DNA of 64,000 bases from Thioalbus denitrificans (lineage in GTDB: Bacteria > Pseudomonadota > Gammaproteobacteria > DSM-26407), in contig NZ_QPJY01000001.1 of the NCBI RefSeq assembly GCF_003337735.1, positions 206,150-270,149 of the forward strand, written 5' to 3'. Below, in pieces: positions 62,575 to 64,000 of the stretch. The notes under the pieces were generated by a model. The model worked only from the letters and a program-made list of their open reading frames with translations. It was not told where the DNA came from and ran no database searches. A program made the position numbers and the translations under genes. The first letter of the stretch is position 1. Each line of letters opens with the position of its first letter.

Positions 62575-64000
62575 ATGCCTCTTCCGCAACAGCGAGACCG
62601 TCCCGTGGAGCCTGCCGCCCTTCCGCCCTCCCCCGCCGCCTGGCTCCGGCATGCGGCGCACCGCATGCCGGAGGCCCCGGCCCTGCACCACGGCCAGGAG
62701 GCCTGCAGCTACGCGGACCTGGAGGCACGTGTGGGCGCGCTGGAGCGGCGGCTCGCCGCGTGGAGCGCCGGCGCCGGCGGCGGCCTGGCGGTGCTCAGCC
62801 GGGATCGGCTGCTGACCGCCCTGCTCCTGCACGCCGCGCCGCGGGCCGGGCTGCATCTCCTGCCGCTCAACCCCGATCTGCCGGCGGCGCTGCTGGAGCG
62901 GCTCCTGCGCCTGGGCGGCGCCACCCGGGCGGTCAGCGACGGCCCCCCTGCGCCGGATGCACTGCCGACCCTGACCGGGGCGCAGCTGCTGAGCGCCGGG
63001 CCGGCGTCCGGAACGTTCGTGGCGGAACCGCTGGCGGTGGAGGCGATCCACCTGGTCATCGCCACCAGCGGCAGCAGCGGCGAGCCCAAGGCGGTTCCGC
63101 TCAGCGGCCTCAACCTGGCCGCCGCCGTGGCCGGCTCGCGCACGGTGCTGCCCCTGGGGCCCGGGGATGTCTGGCTCGCCTGCCTGCCCCTGTTCCATGT
63201 GGGCGGGGCGTCCATCCCCCTGCGGGCCGCGGCGGCGGGAGCCGCCGTGGTGCTGCATCAGCGGTTCGTGCCGGAGGCGGTGCTGGCCGACCTCCACGCG
63301 CGGGCCGTGACCCATCTCTCGCTGGTACCGGCCATGCTGGCACGGTTGCTGGAGGTGTCCGGCGGAGCGCCGCCCCGGGGGCTGCGCCACGTGCTGATGG
63401 GTGGGGCCGCGCTCCCCGGTCCGCTGGCCGAGCGGGCGCTGGCGGCCGGCTGGCCGCTCTGTGCCAGCTACGGCATGACCGAAGCGGCCTCGCAGGTGGC
63501 CACCCGCTGTGGGCTGCGCCCGGGCTGGCGGCCCGGGGACGTGGGATCGCCCCTGCCCGGGATGGAGGTGACGATAGTGCCCGAGCCGGGCGTGGCAACC
63601 ACAACCGGCGTGGGCCGGATCCGGGTGCGCGGCCCGGCCGTGATGGCAGGCTATGCCGGGGCCGGGCGGCCCACCGGCGCGGGAATCGAGGCGGGGTGGT
63701 TCGTTACCGGCGACCTGGGCAGCCTCGCGCCCGACGGCTCGCTCACGGTGCTGGGCCGGGCCGACGAGGTGGTGGTGACCGGTGGGGAGAATGTCCACCC
63801 GGCGCAGGTGGAGTCGGCCCTGTCGGGCTGCCCGGGGGTCGTGGAGGCGGCTGTCGTCGCGCTGGACGATCCGGTCTGGGGGGCGCGGCTGGTGGCCTTC
63901 GTCACCGGCGCGGCGGATCCCGGGGCGGTGCTGGAGTGGGCCCGCGCCCAACTCCCCTCCCCGTGGCGGCCGCGGGCGGTCCAGCGCCTCGGGGCGCTGC
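62575..64000 (+). CDS. AMP-forming acyl-CoA ligase, MenE-like, partial
   Basis: The frame opens at ATG 62575 and runs off the right edge after 475 codons. It is an ANL-superfamily ligase. The P-loop reads ATSGSSGEPKAVPLS, the A5-type motif ASYGMTEAASQ, and the later motifs GWFVTGDLG and GRADEVVVTGGENVHP; the final C-terminal lysine motif is beyond the window. The compact N-terminus resembles o-succinylbenzoate-CoA ligase (MenE), which would fit menaquinone synthesis beside nap, but another carboxylic acid substrate is possible. An in-frame stop lies just before the ATG. Confidence 0.8.
   Translation, partial: MPLPQQRDRPVEPAALPPSPAAWLRHAAHRMPEAPALHHGQEACSYADLEARVGALERRLAAWSAGAGGGLAVLSRDRLLTALLLHAAPRAGLHLLPLNPDLPAALLERLLRLGGATRAVSDGPPAPDALPTLTGAQLLSAGPASGTFVAEPLAVEAIHLVIATSGSSGEPKAVPLSGLNLAAAVAGSRTVLPLGPGDVWLACLPLFHVGGASIPLRAAAAGAAVVLHQRFVPEAVLADLHARAVTHLSLVPAMLARLLEVSGGAPPRGLRHVLMGGAALPGPLAERALAAGWPLCASYGMTEAASQVATRCGLRPGWRPGDVGSPLPGMEVTIVPEPGVATTTGVGRIRVRGPAVMAGYAGAGRPTGAGIEAGWFVTGDLGSLAPDGSLTVLGRADEVVVTGGENVHPAQVESALSGCPGVVEAAVVALDDPVWGARLVAFVTGAADPGAVLEWARAQLPSPWRPRAVQRLGAL

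Overview
The window is about 64 kb of high-GC chromosome that is gene-dense, with mostly short intergenic gaps. Gene content and order (fmt-rsmB-DUF4390-ntrYX, lysM-dprA-smg-topA-purE, tsaC-hemF, maeB-mrcA-pilMNOPQ-aroKB, gltBD-hemE) are those of a gammaproteobacterium. The combination of periplasmic nitrate reductase, cytochrome bd, several soluble c-type cytochromes and a VAO-type flavoprotein suggests a respiratory, facultatively anaerobic member of the Chromatiales/Ectothiorhodospiraceae type. This assignment is inferred from gene content, not from an rRNA gene. I see no rRNA, tRNA, CRISPR array, insertion sequence or prophage in the window.

Layout. 1-320 holds a dispersed, partly palindromic repeat. 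321-6854 is a leftward operon fmt, rsmB, DUF4390, ntrY, ntrX. 6855-9386 is an accessory insert between fmt and def, which are normally adjacent. It holds a sigma-54 activator (7944-9299) and, divergent from it, a near-consensus sigma-54 promoter, a 29-codon membrane peptide gene and a canonical terminator. 9387-15560 carries def (leftward) and lysM, dprA, smg, topA (rightward). purE is followed by an unusual divergent pair, a VAO-family flavoprotein and an N-acyl-amino-acid-synthase-like protein, then tsaC and hemF. 20469-24254 holds a truncated haemoglobin and the cydABX-ybgE oxidase operon. 24839-27675 holds a three-gene operon (NifX-like, unknown, TDT transporter) and an Fnr-like regulator. 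27928-33541 is napFDAGHB, and napC (34692-35279) lies beyond an inserted leftward xthA. Next come rpmE, a secreted nuclease, malic enzyme, PBP1a (leftward), pilMNOPQ, aroK, aroB, a WGR protein, gltBD, hemE, an SH3/anchor protein, oligopeptidase A, glutathione reductase and aroE. The right edge has two small c-type cytochromes and the start of an acyl-CoA/MenE-type ligase that runs off the window.

How the parts work together. An FNR/ANR-type box (TTGAT-N4-ATCAA or one mismatch) precedes cyd, lies twice in the fnr-nap divergent region, and precedes napC and the cytochrome c pair. The Fnr-like regulator encoded between cyd and nap keeps three of the four E. coli FNR cluster cysteines. Cytochrome bd, nitrate reduction and electron carriers therefore look like one low-oxygen regulon.

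The least explained material is the sigma-54 mini-transcription unit at 7198-7670 with paired operator-like palindromes before its activator, and a set of intergenic hairpins built from 7-9 bp micro-repeats at seven places in the window.
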